DNA from: Gryllotalpicola daejeonensis | Lineage (GTDB): Bacteria > Actinomycetota > Actinomycetes > Actinomycetales > Microbacteriaceae | Reading direction: 5' to 3' | Length of the DNA stretch: 64,000 nt | Assembly: GCF_039538145.1 (NCBI RefSeq) | Contig: NZ_BAABBV010000001.1 | Span: 620,001 to 684,000, forward strand | In this document: piece after piece, positions 51,970 to 61,184 of the stretch | How positions within the stretch are numbered: the first letter of the stretch is position 1 | Layout: each line of letters opens with the position of its first letter | Notes under the pieces: generated by a model | The model's input: the letters and a program-made list of their open reading frames with translations, nothing else | Databases searched by the model: none | What the model was told of the DNA's origin: nothing | Translations under genes and position numbers: made by a program

Positions 51970-53316
51970 TTACCGATCAGGCAAGGTCGCGGATGCCTCC
52001 CCGACGACCCGCCGCAGCACCGGGCGCGTCGCGGCGAGACCCGCCCAGACGAGCCCGATGCCGAGCGCGAGACAGCCCGCGATGACCGCGAGCCCGAGCG
52101 GCTGCAGCAGCAGCGTGTACCCGGTGAGCGGGAACAGGACGAGCGCCGCCGCGGTGGCCGAGCCGACGGTGACGACGAGCAGAGGCGCGAGCACGGCGCG
52201 GCGGCGCGCGGAGTCCATCACCGTGAACGGCATGCCGATGCGGTCGAGGCTCACATAGAGCGAGCGGCGATCGAGGATGCCTGCTGCCTGGTTCACGCCG
52301 ATCGCGCAGGCGACCATCGCGAACGACATCACGAGGGTCAAGATCACACCGGTGCGGATGTCTGCTGCGAGCAGTCTCGAAGCGGCGTCCTCTGACCCCA
52401 TCACGTGCGTGAAAGCGACGCCGATGCCGGTGAAGACGGCGACGAAGCTGACCAGGGCAAGCGCCCCGACCTGCCGCCACGCGCCCTTGACGTCGTGGAG
52501 CACGGTGCGCGCCGCGATCAGCTGCGCAGGGCCGCTCGCGCGCTTCAGCCAGCGACGGCCGAAGCCGCGCAGCACCAGCGGGCCGACCAGGCCGAGCATG
52601 GACAGCACCGCCCCGAACCCGCACAGCAGCACGGCGATGACGAGGATCAGCCCGCCGATCTGCGCGAACGCATTGAGCGAGCTCGAGATGGCGACCGCGA
52701 TGACGAGAACCCCGGCGGCGATTCCGGCCCGCAGCCACTTCACCCCGGCGCTCACGACCCGGGTGCGCACGCCGAGCGGGGTGAGGACGACGGCACGCAG
52801 GCCGATCGCGGCGCTGACTGCGCTGAGCAGCGCGACGCCGCCGATCACCGCGAAGAACACCCACGCGGGCGGCCAGATCGCGCCACCGAGAGCACGCCCG
52901 TCGAAGTGCAGAAGGCCGAACAACGGCAGGGCGCCCAGTGAGGCGATGGCCCCGATGACCGCGCCGGCGAGTGCGACCACCGTCGATTCGAGCACCGTGA
53001 GCGCCGAGACGAGCCCGGTGGACGCGCCGAGGAGGCGCAGGCTAGAGAGCCGCTCGTCGCGCCGGCGAGCGGCGAGACGTGCTGCGGCGCCGCCGAGCGA
53101 CGCCAGCGGAATGACGAGCAGCACGAGGGCGAGCAGCGCCAGCATCCGATACGTCGACCCGTTCTGCCCGGCGAAGGTGAAGAAAGCGAACACGCCACCG
53201 GTGACGACGGTCGTGCAGAGCGTCACGACGGCGAAGGCGACGGCCGGAAGCACCACGGTAGAGGCGTCGCCACCGGCGCGGCGCGCGAACAGCCGGGCGA
53301 GCGCGAGCGTGGTCAC
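51970..53316 (-). CDS. FtsX-like ABC transporter permease
   Basis: 448 residues from GTG 53316 (VTTLALARLFARRAGGDAST). About eight to ten hydrophobic segments; two FtsX-type modules, the first around LALLALVLLVIPLASLGGAA with the following RRDERLSSLRLLGASTG loop. There is no large extracellular domain as in MacB. It pairs with the ATPase gene upstream through a GTGA overlap. Role is likely peptide/antibiotic resistance or lipid-related export; no two-component genes lie next to it. Confidence 0.82.
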   Translation of the reverse strand: MTTLALARLFARRAGGDASTVVLPAVAFAVVTLCTTVVTGGVFAFFTFAGQNGSTYRMLALLALVLLVIPLASLGGAAARLAARRRDERLSSLRLLGASTGLVSALTVLESTVVALAGAVIGAIASLGALPLFGLLHFDGRALGGAIWPPAWVFFAVIGGVALLSAVSAAIGLRAVVLTPLGVRTRVVSAGVKWLRAGIAAGVLVIAVAISSSLNAFAQIGGLILVIAVLLCGFGAVLSMLGLVGPLVLRGFGRRWLKRASGPAQLIAARTVLHDVKGAWRQVGALALVSFVAVFTGIGVAFTHVMGSEDAASRLLAADIRTGVILTLVMSFAMVACAIGVNQAAGILDRRSLYVSLDRIGMPFTVMDSARRRAVLAPLLVVTVGSATAAALVLFPLTGYTLLLQPLGLAVIAGCLALGIGLVWAGLAATRPVLRRVVGEASATLPDR

Positions 53317-54026
53317 GATGCCTCCGCCTGGGCGCGTTCGGCGACGCCACTCGTCTCGACGATCACACCGTCGGCCATGTGCAGCGTGCGATCGCACCGC
53401 GCGGCGACGCCGGCGTCGTGCGTGACGACGATGAGCGCTCGCCCCGACCCGACCGTCGAGGCGAGCAGCGCGGTCATGACCTCGGTCGAAGTCACAGAGT
53501 CGAGGGCGCCCGTCGGCTCGTCGGCGAACACGACCGCAGGTTGCGCCGCCTGGGCGCGGGCGATGGCGACGCGCTGCTGCTGGCCACCGGAGAGCTCGCC
53601 GATGCGAGCCGTGGCCTTGTCGCTGATGCCGAGGAGCTGCAGCAGACGAAGCGCCTCCGCCTCGGCATCCGATCGCCCCTGCCCGAGCAGCAGCAAAGGA
53701 AGCGCGACGTTCTCGCCCGCCGTCAGCTCGGGAAGCAGCAGTCCCTGCTGGAACACGAAGCCGAACGTGGTGCGGCGCAGCTCGCTGCGGCGGCGATCGC
53801 TGAGTGCCGCGACCTCGACCACGCCGGCGGTGGTGCGCAGCAGCACCTCACCGGCGCCCGGCCGCTCGATACCGGCGAGGCAGTGCAGCAGGGTGGTCTT
53901 GCCGCTGCCGGATGGGCCCATGATCGCGACGGATTCGCCGGGTGCGACCGCGAGGTCGACGCCGCGCAGCGCGCGGGTGGGCCCGAAGTCCTTGAAGAGG
54001 CTGCGAGCCTCGATGAGGTTGTGCAT
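53313..54026 (-). CDS. ABC transporter ATP-binding protein (LolD/MacB type)
   Basis: 237-residue ATPase. Walker A GPSGSGKTTLLHCLAG (near residue 40), Q-loop FGFVFQQGLLLPELTAGENV, signature LSGGQQQRVAIARAQAAQP, Walker B VVFADEPTGALDSVTSTEVM and switch VVTHDAGVAARCD. The LolD-like signature fits its FtsX-type permease partner. The start is ATG 54026 (MHNLIEARSLFKDFG), with GGGGG just before it. Confidence 0.88.
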   Translation of the reverse strand: MHNLIEARSLFKDFGPTRALRGVDLAVAPGESVAIMGPSGSGKTTLLHCLAGIERPGAGEVLLRTTAGVVEVAALSDRRRSELRRTTFGFVFQQGLLLPELTAGENVALPLLLLGQGRSDAEAEALRLLQLLGISDKATARIGELSGGQQQRVAIARAQAAQPAVVFADEPTGALDSVTSTEVMTALLASTVGSGRALIVVTHDAGVAARCDRTLHMADGVIVETSGVAERAQAEAS

Positions 54027-54113
54027 GCCCCCATGTTTTCGGGCGACGGATGCCTCGCACATCGCCCGCGAGGCGGGTTCTGCGCGCGGCATCCGTCATA
54101 CCGCGGGCCCACC

Positions 54114-54716
54114 TCAGTCGAACTGCGGTTCCCTCGTGCGGGTGCGCTTCAGCTCGAAGAAGCCGTCGTACGAGGCGGCGGCGACGATGCCGTCCCAGAG
54201 CGTGAGCGCCTGCTCGCCGCGCGGGGTCGGCGAGATGACCGGGCCGAAGAACGCCGTGCCGTTCACGGCGATGATCGGCGTGCCGACCTCCTGCCCGACG
54301 CGCTCGATGCCGTCGTTGTGGCTCGCTCGCAGCTGGGCGTCGTACTCGTCGCTGTCGGCGAAGCGCGCGTAGTCGGCCGGAAGGCCGGTGTCAGCCAGGG
54401 CACCGGCGATCACCGCGTCGGCGTCTTTCGAGCCACCGGGGTGGATGCGGGTCCCGAGCGCGTCGTACAGAGGTTTCACGCTGGCCTGACCCTCGAGTTC
54501 GCCGACGGCGGTGACGAGGCGGGCGTAGCGCAGCAGCCGCGGGAAGTTCTTCCGGTAGCTCTCCGGCACGTCCTTGTCCTCATTGAGGATCGCGAGGCTC
54601 ATGATGTGCCAGGTCACGTCGAGGTCGCGCGCCGCGCTCACCTCGTCGACCCAGCGCGAGGTCATCCAGGCCCACGGGCACGAGGGGTCGAACCAGAAAT
54701 CAACTGACGTCGTCAT
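54114..54716 (-). CDS. DsbA-like mycothiol-dependent oxidoreductase (Rv2466c type)
   Basis: 200-residue thioredoxin-fold protein without signal peptide. The active site is FWFDPSCPWAWMTSRWVDEV: a CPWA, so only the first Cys is present. The rest (NEDKDVPESYRKNFPRLLRY and GTPIIAVNGTAFFGPVISPT) matches the Rv2466c group, cytosolic mycothiol-dependent nitroreductases. A single-Cys site implies a mixed disulfide with mycothiol. The start is ATG 54716. It is divergent from pepN, and the two promoters overlap. Confidence 0.85.
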   Translation of the reverse strand: MTTSVDFWFDPSCPWAWMTSRWVDEVSAARDLDVTWHIMSLAILNEDKDVPESYRKNFPRLLRYARLVTAVGELEGQASVKPLYDALGTRIHPGGSKDADAVIAGALADTGLPADYARFADSDEYDAQLRASHNDGIERVGQEVGTPIIAVNGTAFFGPVISPTPRGEQALTLWDGIVAAASYDGFFELKRTRTREPQFD

Positions 54717-54786
54717 GACACCAGTTCTACTCAATAGGGTTTTGTCGGGGCCACGAGTCCCGCCGCCCACCGACGAAGGAGCACCG

Positions 54787-57348
54787 TTGCCCGGAGAGAA
54801 CCTCACCAGAATCGAAGCCGCCGAGCGCAAGGCGGTCGTTCAGACCCACGCCTACGAGGTCAAGCTCGACCTCACGCAGGGGCCGGAGACGTTCCGCAGT
54901 GAGACGAAGGTGACCTTCGCCGCGACGCCCGGCGCCTCGACCTTCATCGACTTCATCTCGAAGACGGTGCACTCGGTGAAGCTCAACGGCGTCGAACTCG
55001 ACGTCGCGGCGGTGAACGACGGGGTGCGCATCCAGCTGCCCGAGCTGCAGGCGTCGAACACGCTCGTCGTGGTCGCCGACGCGCTCTACACCAACACCGG
55101 CGAAGGGCTGCACCGCTTCGTCGACCCGGTCGACGGCGAGGTCTACCTCTACTCGCAGTTCGAGGTGCCCGACTCGCGGCGCGTGTTCGCCGTGTTCGAG
55201 CAGCCCGACCTCAAGGCCACGTTCCAGTTCACGGTGACGACGCCGTCCGATTGGATCGTGATCAGCAACTCCCCCACTCCGGAGCCCATCTTCTCGGGGC
55301 CGATCGACGGTGAATCCTTGAAGGACTCGGTGACCTACGTCTTCGAGCCGACCCCCGTGCTGTCCTCCTACATCACGGCGATCATCGCCGGCCCCTACCA
55401 GGGCGAGACGAGCGAGTTGACGAGCGCGGACGGCCGCACGATCCCCCTCGGCGTCTACGCGCGCAAGTCGCTCGTGCCCTACCTCGACGCCGACTACATC
55501 TTCGAGAAGACCAAGCAGGGCTTCGCCTTCTTCGAGTCCAAATTCGGCTACCCCTACCCGTTCGCGAAGTACGACCAGGTGTTCGTGCCCGAGTTCAACG
55601 CGGGGGCGATGGAGAACGCGGGCGCCGTCACGCACACGGAGGCGTACGTCTTCCGCTCGAAGGTGACGGATGCCGTGCGCGAGCGCCGCGTCGTGACCGT
55701 GCTGCACGAGCTCGCCCACATGTGGTTCGGCGACCTCGTCACCATGAAATGGTGGAACGACCTGTGGCTCAACGAGTCGTTCGCCGAGTACGCCTCGACG
55801 CTCGCGACTGCAGAGGCCACCGAGTGGACCGAGGCGTGGGCGACCTTCGCGTCGACCGAGAAGTCGTGGGCCTACAACCAGGACCAGCTGCCGTCGACGC
55901 ACCCCATCGTCGCCGCGATCCGCGACCTGGAAGACGTGCAGGTCAACTTCGACGGCATCACGTACGCCAAGGGCGCCTCGGTGCTCAAGCAGCTCGTCGC
56001 GTGGGTCGGCCAGGACGCCTTCCTCGCCGGAGTGCACGAGTACTTCGTGAAGCATGAGTACTCCAACACCGAGTTGCGCGACCTGCTCGTCGAGCTCGAG
56101 AAGACGAGCGGTCGCGACCTCGCCGACTGGTCGGCGAAGTGGCTCGAGACCGCGGGCGTCAACACGCTGCGCCCCGAGTTCGAGACGGATGCCGAGGGCA
56201 AGATCACCTCGTTCGCGGTGCTGCAGACCGCCGAGGCCGACTACCCGACGATCCGCCCGCACCGCCTCGCGATCGGCTTCTACACGCTCGAGGGCGACCG
56301 TCTGAGCCGTACCCACCGCGTCGAGCTCGACGTCGACGGTGAGCGCACCGAGGTCGCCGAGCTCGTCGGCCTCGAGCAGCCCGACCTGATTCTGCTGAAC
56401 GACGACGACCTCGCCTACGCGAAGATCCGCCTCGACGAGCGCTCGCTGCAGACCGCCGTCGCACACCTCGGCAAGATCGACAGCGAGCTCGCGCGCTCGA
56501 TTGTCTGGGGCGCTGTGTGGGATGCCACGCGCGACGCCGAGGCGAAGGCGAGCGACTTCGTGCAGCTGGTGCTGAACAACGTCGGTGCCGAGACCGGTTC
56601 GACCACCATGCGCACCGCGCTGAACCAGCTGGTGCTCTCGGTGGGCGCCTATGTCGCGCCCGCGAAGCGGGAGGCAGCGACGATCGCTGCGGCCGACGGC
56701 ATCTGGGCGCTCGCGCAGCAGGCTGAGCCCGGCAGCGACGCGCAGTTCCAGTTCGTCAAGGTCTTCGCGCAGCTCGCGAGCACCGACGAGCAGCTGGCCA
56801 CCGTGGCCGGGCTGCGCGATGGCTCGGTGACCCTGCCCGGCCTCGAGGTCGACACCGACCTCGGGTGGGAGCTGCTGCAGTCGCTCGTCGTGGGCGGCAA
56901 GGCCGGCTCGGACGAGATCGACGCGGCGCTCGCCGGCGACAATACCGCCAGCGGCAGCCAGTCGGCCGCGCACGCCCGCGCGGCGCTGCCGACCGCTGAG
57001 GGGAAGGCCGCGGCGTGGGCATCCGTCGTCGACCAGGACGGCGCGCCCAACCTGATCGTCCGCGCGACGGGCGCAGGGTTCCAGCGCGCGCACGACCACG
57101 AGCTGCTCGCGCCGTTCGTCGGGAAGTACTTCGACAGCCTGCGCGGCATCTGGGATTCCCGCAGCTACGCCATCGCAGCGGGGCTGATCAACGGGCTCTA
57201 CCCCTTCACGCTCGCGAACCAGGAGCTCGCTGACGCGACCCGTGCGTGGCTCGACGCGAACCCGGAGCCTGCGGCTCTGCGCCGCCTCGTGGTCGAGAAC
57301 CTGGCCCGCGTCGAGCGGGCGCTCAAGGTGCAGGCGGCCGACGCGTAG
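54787..57348 (+). CDS. pepN: Aminopeptidase N (M1 family)
   Basis: 853 residues, cytosolic. GAMEN exopeptidase motif in FNAGAMENAGAVTHTE (about 273) and zinc motif VLHELAHMWFGDLVT (HEx2H about 307), with the third ligand Glu in LNESFAEYAS. The C-terminal ERAP1-like domain is present. The start is TTG 54787: GAAGGAG lies 5 bases before it, and the resulting LPGENLTRIEAAERKA is the usual actinobacterial PepN N-terminus. A TAGGGT box at 54735-54740 is a likely -10. A terminator follows. Confidence 0.95.
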   Translation: MPGENLTRIEAAERKAVVQTHAYEVKLDLTQGPETFRSETKVTFAATPGASTFIDFISKTVHSVKLNGVELDVAAVNDGVRIQLPELQASNTLVVVADALYTNTGEGLHRFVDPVDGEVYLYSQFEVPDSRRVFAVFEQPDLKATFQFTVTTPSDWIVISNSPTPEPIFSGPIDGESLKDSVTYVFEPTPVLSSYITAIIAGPYQGETSELTSADGRTIPLGVYARKSLVPYLDADYIFEKTKQGFAFFESKFGYPYPFAKYDQVFVPEFNAGAMENAGAVTHTEAYVFRSKVTDAVRERRVVTVLHELAHMWFGDLVTMKWWNDLWLNESFAEYASTLATAEATEWTEAWATFASTEKSWAYNQDQLPSTHPIVAAIRDLEDVQVNFDGITYAKGASVLKQLVAWVGQDAFLAGVHEYFVKHEYSNTELRDLLVELEKTSGRDLADWSAKWLETAGVNTLRPEFETDAEGKITSFAVLQTAEADYPTIRPHRLAIGFYTLEGDRLSRTHRVELDVDGERTEVAELVGLEQPDLILLNDDDLAYAKIRLDERSLQTAVAHLGKIDSELARSIVWGAVWDATRDAEAKASDFVQLVLNNVGAETGSTTMRTALNQLVLSVGAYVAPAKREAATIAAADGIWALAQQAEPGSDAQFQFVKVFAQLASTDEQLATVAGLRDGSVTLPGLEVDTDLGWELLQSLVVGGKAGSDEIDAALAGDNTASGSQSAAHARAALPTAEGKAAAWASVVDQDGAPNLIVRATGAGFQRAHDHELLAPFVGKYFDSLRGIWDSRSYAIAAGLINGLYPFTLANQELADATRAWLDANPEPAALRRLVVENLARVERALKVQAADA

Positions 57349-57391
57349 GCGACCTGCGTAGTACCGGAGTCTGAGGCATCCGTGCCTCGAA

Positions 57392-57425
57392 ACGGGCCCC
57401 GCGGCTGACGTGCCGCGGGGCCCGT
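57392..57425 (+). terminator. Terminator after pepN
   Basis: ACGGGCCCCGCGGC/GCCGCGGGGCCCGT, a perfect 14-bp stem with a 6-base loop, 43 bases after the pepN stop. It separates pepN from the ABC/two-component operon. Confidence 0.85.
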
Positions 57426-57443
57426 GCTCATTACGGTTGGCCC

Positions 57444-58355
57444 ATGATCGAAATCCAGAACCTCAGCAAGAGGTACGGAGACAAGCTTGCGGTGGACGAC
57501 ATCACGTTCACCGTCCGGCCCGGCATCGTGACCGGGTTCCTCGGCCCGAACGGCGCCGGCAAGTCGACCACCATGCGCATGATCATGGGGCTCGACCGGC
57601 CGACCTCCGGCTCCGTGACCATCAACGGCGCGCCCTACACGCGGTTGCGCGACCCGCTGCGGCAGGTCGGGGCACTGCTCGAGGCGAAGGCCGTGCACAC
57701 CGGCCGCAGCGCCTTCAACCACCTGCTGGCGCTCGCCGCCACGCACGGCATCCCGAAGCAGCGCGTCGACGAGGTCATCCACATGACCGGCCTCGAATCG
57801 GTCGCGAAGAAGCGCGTCGGCGGCTTCTCGCTCGGCATGGGGCAGCGCCTCGGCATCGCGGTCGCGCTGCTCGGTGACCCGCAGACGCTCATCCTCGACG
57901 AGCCGGTCAACGGCCTCGACCCCGAGGGCGTGCTCTGGGTGCGCCAGCTCACCCGCTACCTCGCCTCGCAGGGCCGCACCGTGTTCCTGTCGAGCCACCT
58001 CATGAGCGAGATGGCGCAGACGGCCGATCACGTCATCGTGCTCGGCCGCGGCAAGGTCCTCGCGAACGCGCCGATCGCCGAGATCCTCTCCGGCGCGTCC
58101 GGCCAGCGCGTCACCGTGCGCACGCCCACGCCCGACCTGCTCATCGGCGCGATCGCCTCGCCCGACGTGCAGGTTCAGCAGACCGCCGACGGCTCGCTGT
58201 CGGTGAACGGCATCGCGGCCCAGCAGATCGGCGAGGCCGCCGCCCGCGCCGGCGTCGTGCTGCACGAACTCACTCCCGTCACGGCCAGCCTCGAGCAGGC
58301 CTACCTCGAGCTCACCCAGGACGAGGTCGAATACCACTCGGAGGTGGCCAAGTGA
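57444..58355 (+). CDS. ABC exporter ATP-binding protein (DrrA/CcmA type)
   Basis: 303 residues. Walker A GPNGAGKSTTMRMIMG (near residue 37), signature FSLGMGQRLGIAVALLGDPQ (SLGMGQ in place of LSGGQ, common in this group), Walker B TLILDEPVNGLDPEGVLWVR and switch FLSSHLMSEMAQTADH. A C-terminal regulatory domain follows. It pairs with the permease gene through a GTGA overlap. Function by group is export of a drug, lantibiotic or lipid. Confidence 0.9.
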   Translation: MIEIQNLSKRYGDKLAVDDITFTVRPGIVTGFLGPNGAGKSTTMRMIMGLDRPTSGSVTINGAPYTRLRDPLRQVGALLEAKAVHTGRSAFNHLLALAATHGIPKQRVDEVIHMTGLESVAKKRVGGFSLGMGQRLGIAVALLGDPQTLILDEPVNGLDPEGVLWVRQLTRYLASQGRTVFLSSHLMSEMAQTADHVIVLGRGKVLANAPIAEILSGASGQRVTVRTPTPDLLIGAIASPDVQVQQTADGSLSVNGIAAQQIGEAAARAGVVLHELTPVTASLEQAYLELTQDEVEYHSEVAK

Positions 58356-59230
58356 CCACGGCAACCGCACCCACGCATCAGGCGCCCCACGTCGACCTCG
58401 ACGGCATCCGCTTGAGCTTCGCGCGCCTCGTGCGCAGCGAATGGATCAAGCTGCGCTCGATCCGCTCGACCATGTGGTGCTTCGGCATCCTGTTCGTGCT
58501 CAACATCGGCTTCCCGCTGCTGATCGCCTCGACCGGCAGCGTCGGCGGCACCGACAACCCGCACCTCGTCGGCGACAACGCGAACCAGGTCGCGCTCATG
58601 GTGGTGACGCTCGGCGTGAACTTCACGCAGCTCGTCGTCGCGGTGCTCGGCGTGCTGATCATCTCCGGCGAGTACGCCACCGGCATGATCCGCGGCACCT
58701 TCACCGCCAACCCCGGGCGTCTCGGCTCGATGTTCGCGAAGGCGCTCGTGCTGGCCATCGCGACATTCGTCGTCAGCGCCGCCTCCACCTGGATCGCCGC
58801 GATCGCCGTGCATCCGATCCTGTCCGGGCAGGGCATCGACTACGACCTCGGCGACTCCAAGATGTTCCTGCCGATCCTCGGCTCGAGCGTCTATGTCACC
58901 CTCGTCGCGCTGCTCGCCTTCGGCATCGGCTCGCTGGTGCGCGCTTCGGCCGGCGGCATCGCGATCACCCTCGGCCTGCTGCTCGTGGCACCGCTGATCC
59001 TGCAGATCCTCACCAATCTGCTTCACGGCACCACGTGGCCGGCCAACGTCAGCGCGTTCCTGCCGTCGAGTGCCGGGGCGGAGCTCTTCAGCTACACCAC
59101 GCCGAGCGGAGCCCAGCACCCCGCCGACACCGTCGTGCTGAACGGCTGGCAGGGCTTCGGCGTCCTCGGCGCCGAGGTGCTCGCCGTGGGCATCGCGGCC
59201 CTGACACTGGTCAAGCGCCGGGACGCGTGA
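58352..59230 (+). CDS. ABC exporter permease (ABC-2 type)
   Basis: 292 residues from GTG 58352, six hydrophobic segments. The N-terminal amphipathic part RLVRSEWIKLRSIRSTMWCF is typical for ABC-2 permeases, followed by a long extracellular loop (SVGGTDNPHLVGDNANQVAL). The conserved GEYATGMIRGTFTANPGRLG segment is the coupling helix. Substrate unknown. Its last codon overlaps the histidine kinase GTG. Confidence 0.85.
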   Translation: MTTATAPTHQAPHVDLDGIRLSFARLVRSEWIKLRSIRSTMWCFGILFVLNIGFPLLIASTGSVGGTDNPHLVGDNANQVALMVVTLGVNFTQLVVAVLGVLIISGEYATGMIRGTFTANPGRLGSMFAKALVLAIATFVVSAASTWIAAIAVHPILSGQGIDYDLGDSKMFLPILGSSVYVTLVALLAFGIGSLVRASAGGIAITLGLLLVAPLILQILTNLLHGTTWPANVSAFLPSSAGAELFSYTTPSGAQHPADTVVLNGWQGFGVLGAEVLAVGIAALTLVKRRDA

Positions 59231-60486
59231 CCGTTCTCGACCCACAGGACGACCTCCGGCTGCCTCGCCAGCCGGGGGTCGTCCGCCGGTTCTGGGCGAG
59301 GCACGAGGCACTCGCCGACTGGCTGATCGCGATCTTCTGGGGCCTGCCCGCGACGCTGATCACGCTCATCACGCTCGAGACACGCGACCACGTCTTCGGT
59401 GTCTGGGGCGCCCTTGTGGCTGCGCTTCTGGTCGTGGGCTCGTGTGCAGGCATCCGGTTGCGCCGCACCCGCCCCGTGCTCGCCTTCGCGATCCTCTGCA
59501 TCGCCCTGCTGCCGGTGCCGTTCGTCGAGTCGGGGCCCTCGCAGCTCATCCCCGTCTTCGGCGTCTACAGCCTCGCCGTGTATCGCTCGAATGCAGCCGC
59601 CTGGATCGGCGCCGCCGCCCTCGAGGTCACCTCGACGCTCTACGTCTGGCTCGTCTCGCCGCTCGGCACCAGCCGCACCCTCGCGCACAGCCCCGCGCAG
59701 TGGACGCCGATCTTCGGCATCGAGCTGCTCATCGCGCTCGCGATCGGCATCACCGTCGGCAACCGCCGCCGCTATCTCGCCGCCCTCATCGATCGCGCCC
59801 ACCAGCTCGCCCGCGAGCGCGACCAGCAGGCGCTGCTCGCGGCTGTCGCCGAGCGCGCGCGCATCGCGCGCGACATGCACGACGTGGTGTCGCACTCGCT
59901 CACCGTCATGGTCACGTTGGCAGAGGGCTCGGCGATGACCGCAGAGACGGATGCTTCGCGAGCCGCCACCGTCATGAGACAGGTCGCCGAGACAGGAAGG
60001 GAGGCCTTGACGGGCATGCGCCAGATGCTCGGAGTGCTCGGCAGCGAGGGCGAAGAGGCCGCCCTCGCCCCGCAGCCGACCGCCGTGGACATCCCACGCC
60101 TCGTCGAGCGCTTTCGCGAGCTCGGCCTGCCGGTCACACTGCGCATCGACGGCGAGCTGCCCGCGGAGCCCGCGCTGCAGCTGGCCACGTATCGCATCGT
60201 GCAGGAGGGGCTCACCAACGCCCTGCGCTACTCGCACGGGCCGACCCGCGTCGAGGTGCTGATCGACGCGGCATCCGACCCCATCACCGTCGTCGTCGAC
60301 GACGACGGGCTGCCCGGCATGCCGACTCCGTCGGTCGGCGCCGGCCAGGGGCTGCTCGGCCTGCGCGAGCGGGTGTCGGCCCTCGGCGGTAGCCTCGCCT
60401 CTGGCCCGCACGAGAGCGGCGCGGGCTGGCGCCTCGCCGCCACCGTTCCCAGGCAGCCCGATTCGACCGGAAAGGACACCGCATGA
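59227..60486 (+). CDS. Two-component sensor histidine kinase, NarL-type (HisKA_3)
   Basis: 419 residues from GTG 59227. About four or five transmembrane helices with short loops (residues about 35-180), so it senses within the membrane. The phosphoacceptor is in ERARIARDMHDVVSHSLTVM (His in MHDVVSHS). The ATPase domain has NALRYSHGP (N box) and VDDDGLPGMP, GLLGLRERVSALGG (G boxes). Its coupling to the ABC genes suggests it senses the compound the exporter handles. Confidence 0.92.
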   Translation: MTVLDPQDDLRLPRQPGVVRRFWARHEALADWLIAIFWGLPATLITLITLETRDHVFGVWGALVAALLVVGSCAGIRLRRTRPVLAFAILCIALLPVPFVESGPSQLIPVFGVYSLAVYRSNAAAWIGAAALEVTSTLYVWLVSPLGTSRTLAHSPAQWTPIFGIELLIALAIGITVGNRRRYLAALIDRAHQLARERDQQALLAAVAERARIARDMHDVVSHSLTVMVTLAEGSAMTAETDASRAATVMRQVAETGREALTGMRQMLGVLGSEGEEAALAPQPTAVDIPRLVERFRELGLPVTLRIDGELPAEPALQLATYRIVQEGLTNALRYSHGPTRVEVLIDAASDPITVVVDDDGLPGMPTPSVGAGQGLLGLRERVSALGGSLASGPHESGAGWRLAATVPRQPDSTGKDTA

Positions 60487-61172
60487 CGCGCGTCGCGATC
60501 GCCGATGACCAGTCGCTCGTCCGCATGGGCTTCCGCATGGTGCTCGAGGCGCAGCCTGACCTCGAGGTGGTCGGCGAGGCCGCAGACGGCAGTGAGGCTG
60601 TCGAGCTCGCGCGCCGAGAGCGGCCCGATGTCGTCCTCATGGACGTGCGCATGCCGGGCACCGACGGCATCGCCGCCACCGCCGAGATCGCCGCGGAGCT
60701 GCCCGAGACGCGGGTGCTCGTGCTCACGACGTTCGACCTCGACGAGTACGCGTTCGGCGCCCTGCGCGCGGGGGCGAGCGGATTCCTGCTCAAAGACGCC
60801 CGGCCAGAGGAGCTGCTCGCGGCCATTCGCGCCGTCGCCGCGGGCGACGCCGCCGTCTCACCGCGCATCACGCGGCGCATGATCGAGCTGTTCGGCGCGC
60901 AGCTGCCCAGCGACGCACCGCGAGCGGATGCCGCGGCTGCACTCACGCCGCGCGAGCGCGAGATCCTCCTCGCCATCGGCCGGGGCCTGTCGAACACCGA
61001 GATCGCCGCTGAGCTGTTCCTCACGGAATCCACGGTGAAGACCCACGTGGGCCGCGTGCTCGCCAAACTCGCGCTGCGCGACCGGGTGCACGCGGTGATC
61101 TTCGTCTATGAGAACGGCCTGCTGAACGGCTTCGCGTACGGCGCCCAGGGGCCGGAGAAGTCCGGTTCGTAG
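60483..61172 (+). CDS. Response regulator, NarL/LuxR family
   Basis: 229 residues. Receiver domain: acidic pocket IADDQSLV, phospho-Asp in DVVLMDVRMPGTDGI (about residue 54), Thr in VLVLTTFDLDEYAF and Lys in GFLLKDARPEELL. C-terminal LuxR HTH: LTPREREILLAIGRGLSNTE and STVKTHVGRVLAKL. It starts in an ATGA overlap with the kinase gene, and its target is probably the ABC operon itself. Its TAG stop forms half of the next gene's -10 box. Confidence 0.93.
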   Translation: MTRVAIADDQSLVRMGFRMVLEAQPDLEVVGEAADGSEAVELARRERPDVVLMDVRMPGTDGIAATAEIAAELPETRVLVLTTFDLDEYAFGALRAGASGFLLKDARPEELLAAIRAVAAGDAAVSPRITRRMIELFGAQLPSDAPRADAAAALTPREREILLAIGRGLSNTEIAAELFLTESTVKTHVGRVLAKLALRDRVHAVIFVYENGLLNGFAYGAQGPEKSGS

Positions 61173-61175
61173 ACT
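61170..61175 (+). promoter_or_regulatory. Candidate -10 box before the MscS gene
   Basis: TAGACT lies 9 bases before ATG 61185; the transcript would have about 3 leader bases. The TAG is at the same time the stop codon of the response regulator gene. No good -35. Confidence 0.4.
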
Positions 61176-61184
61176 GGGCCGACT

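Noticed and set aside
49132..52395. 1087-residue plus-strand frame across the amidohydrolase, Nei2-like and rpiB genes
   Set aside because: It runs antisense through three recognised genes and shows no domain.
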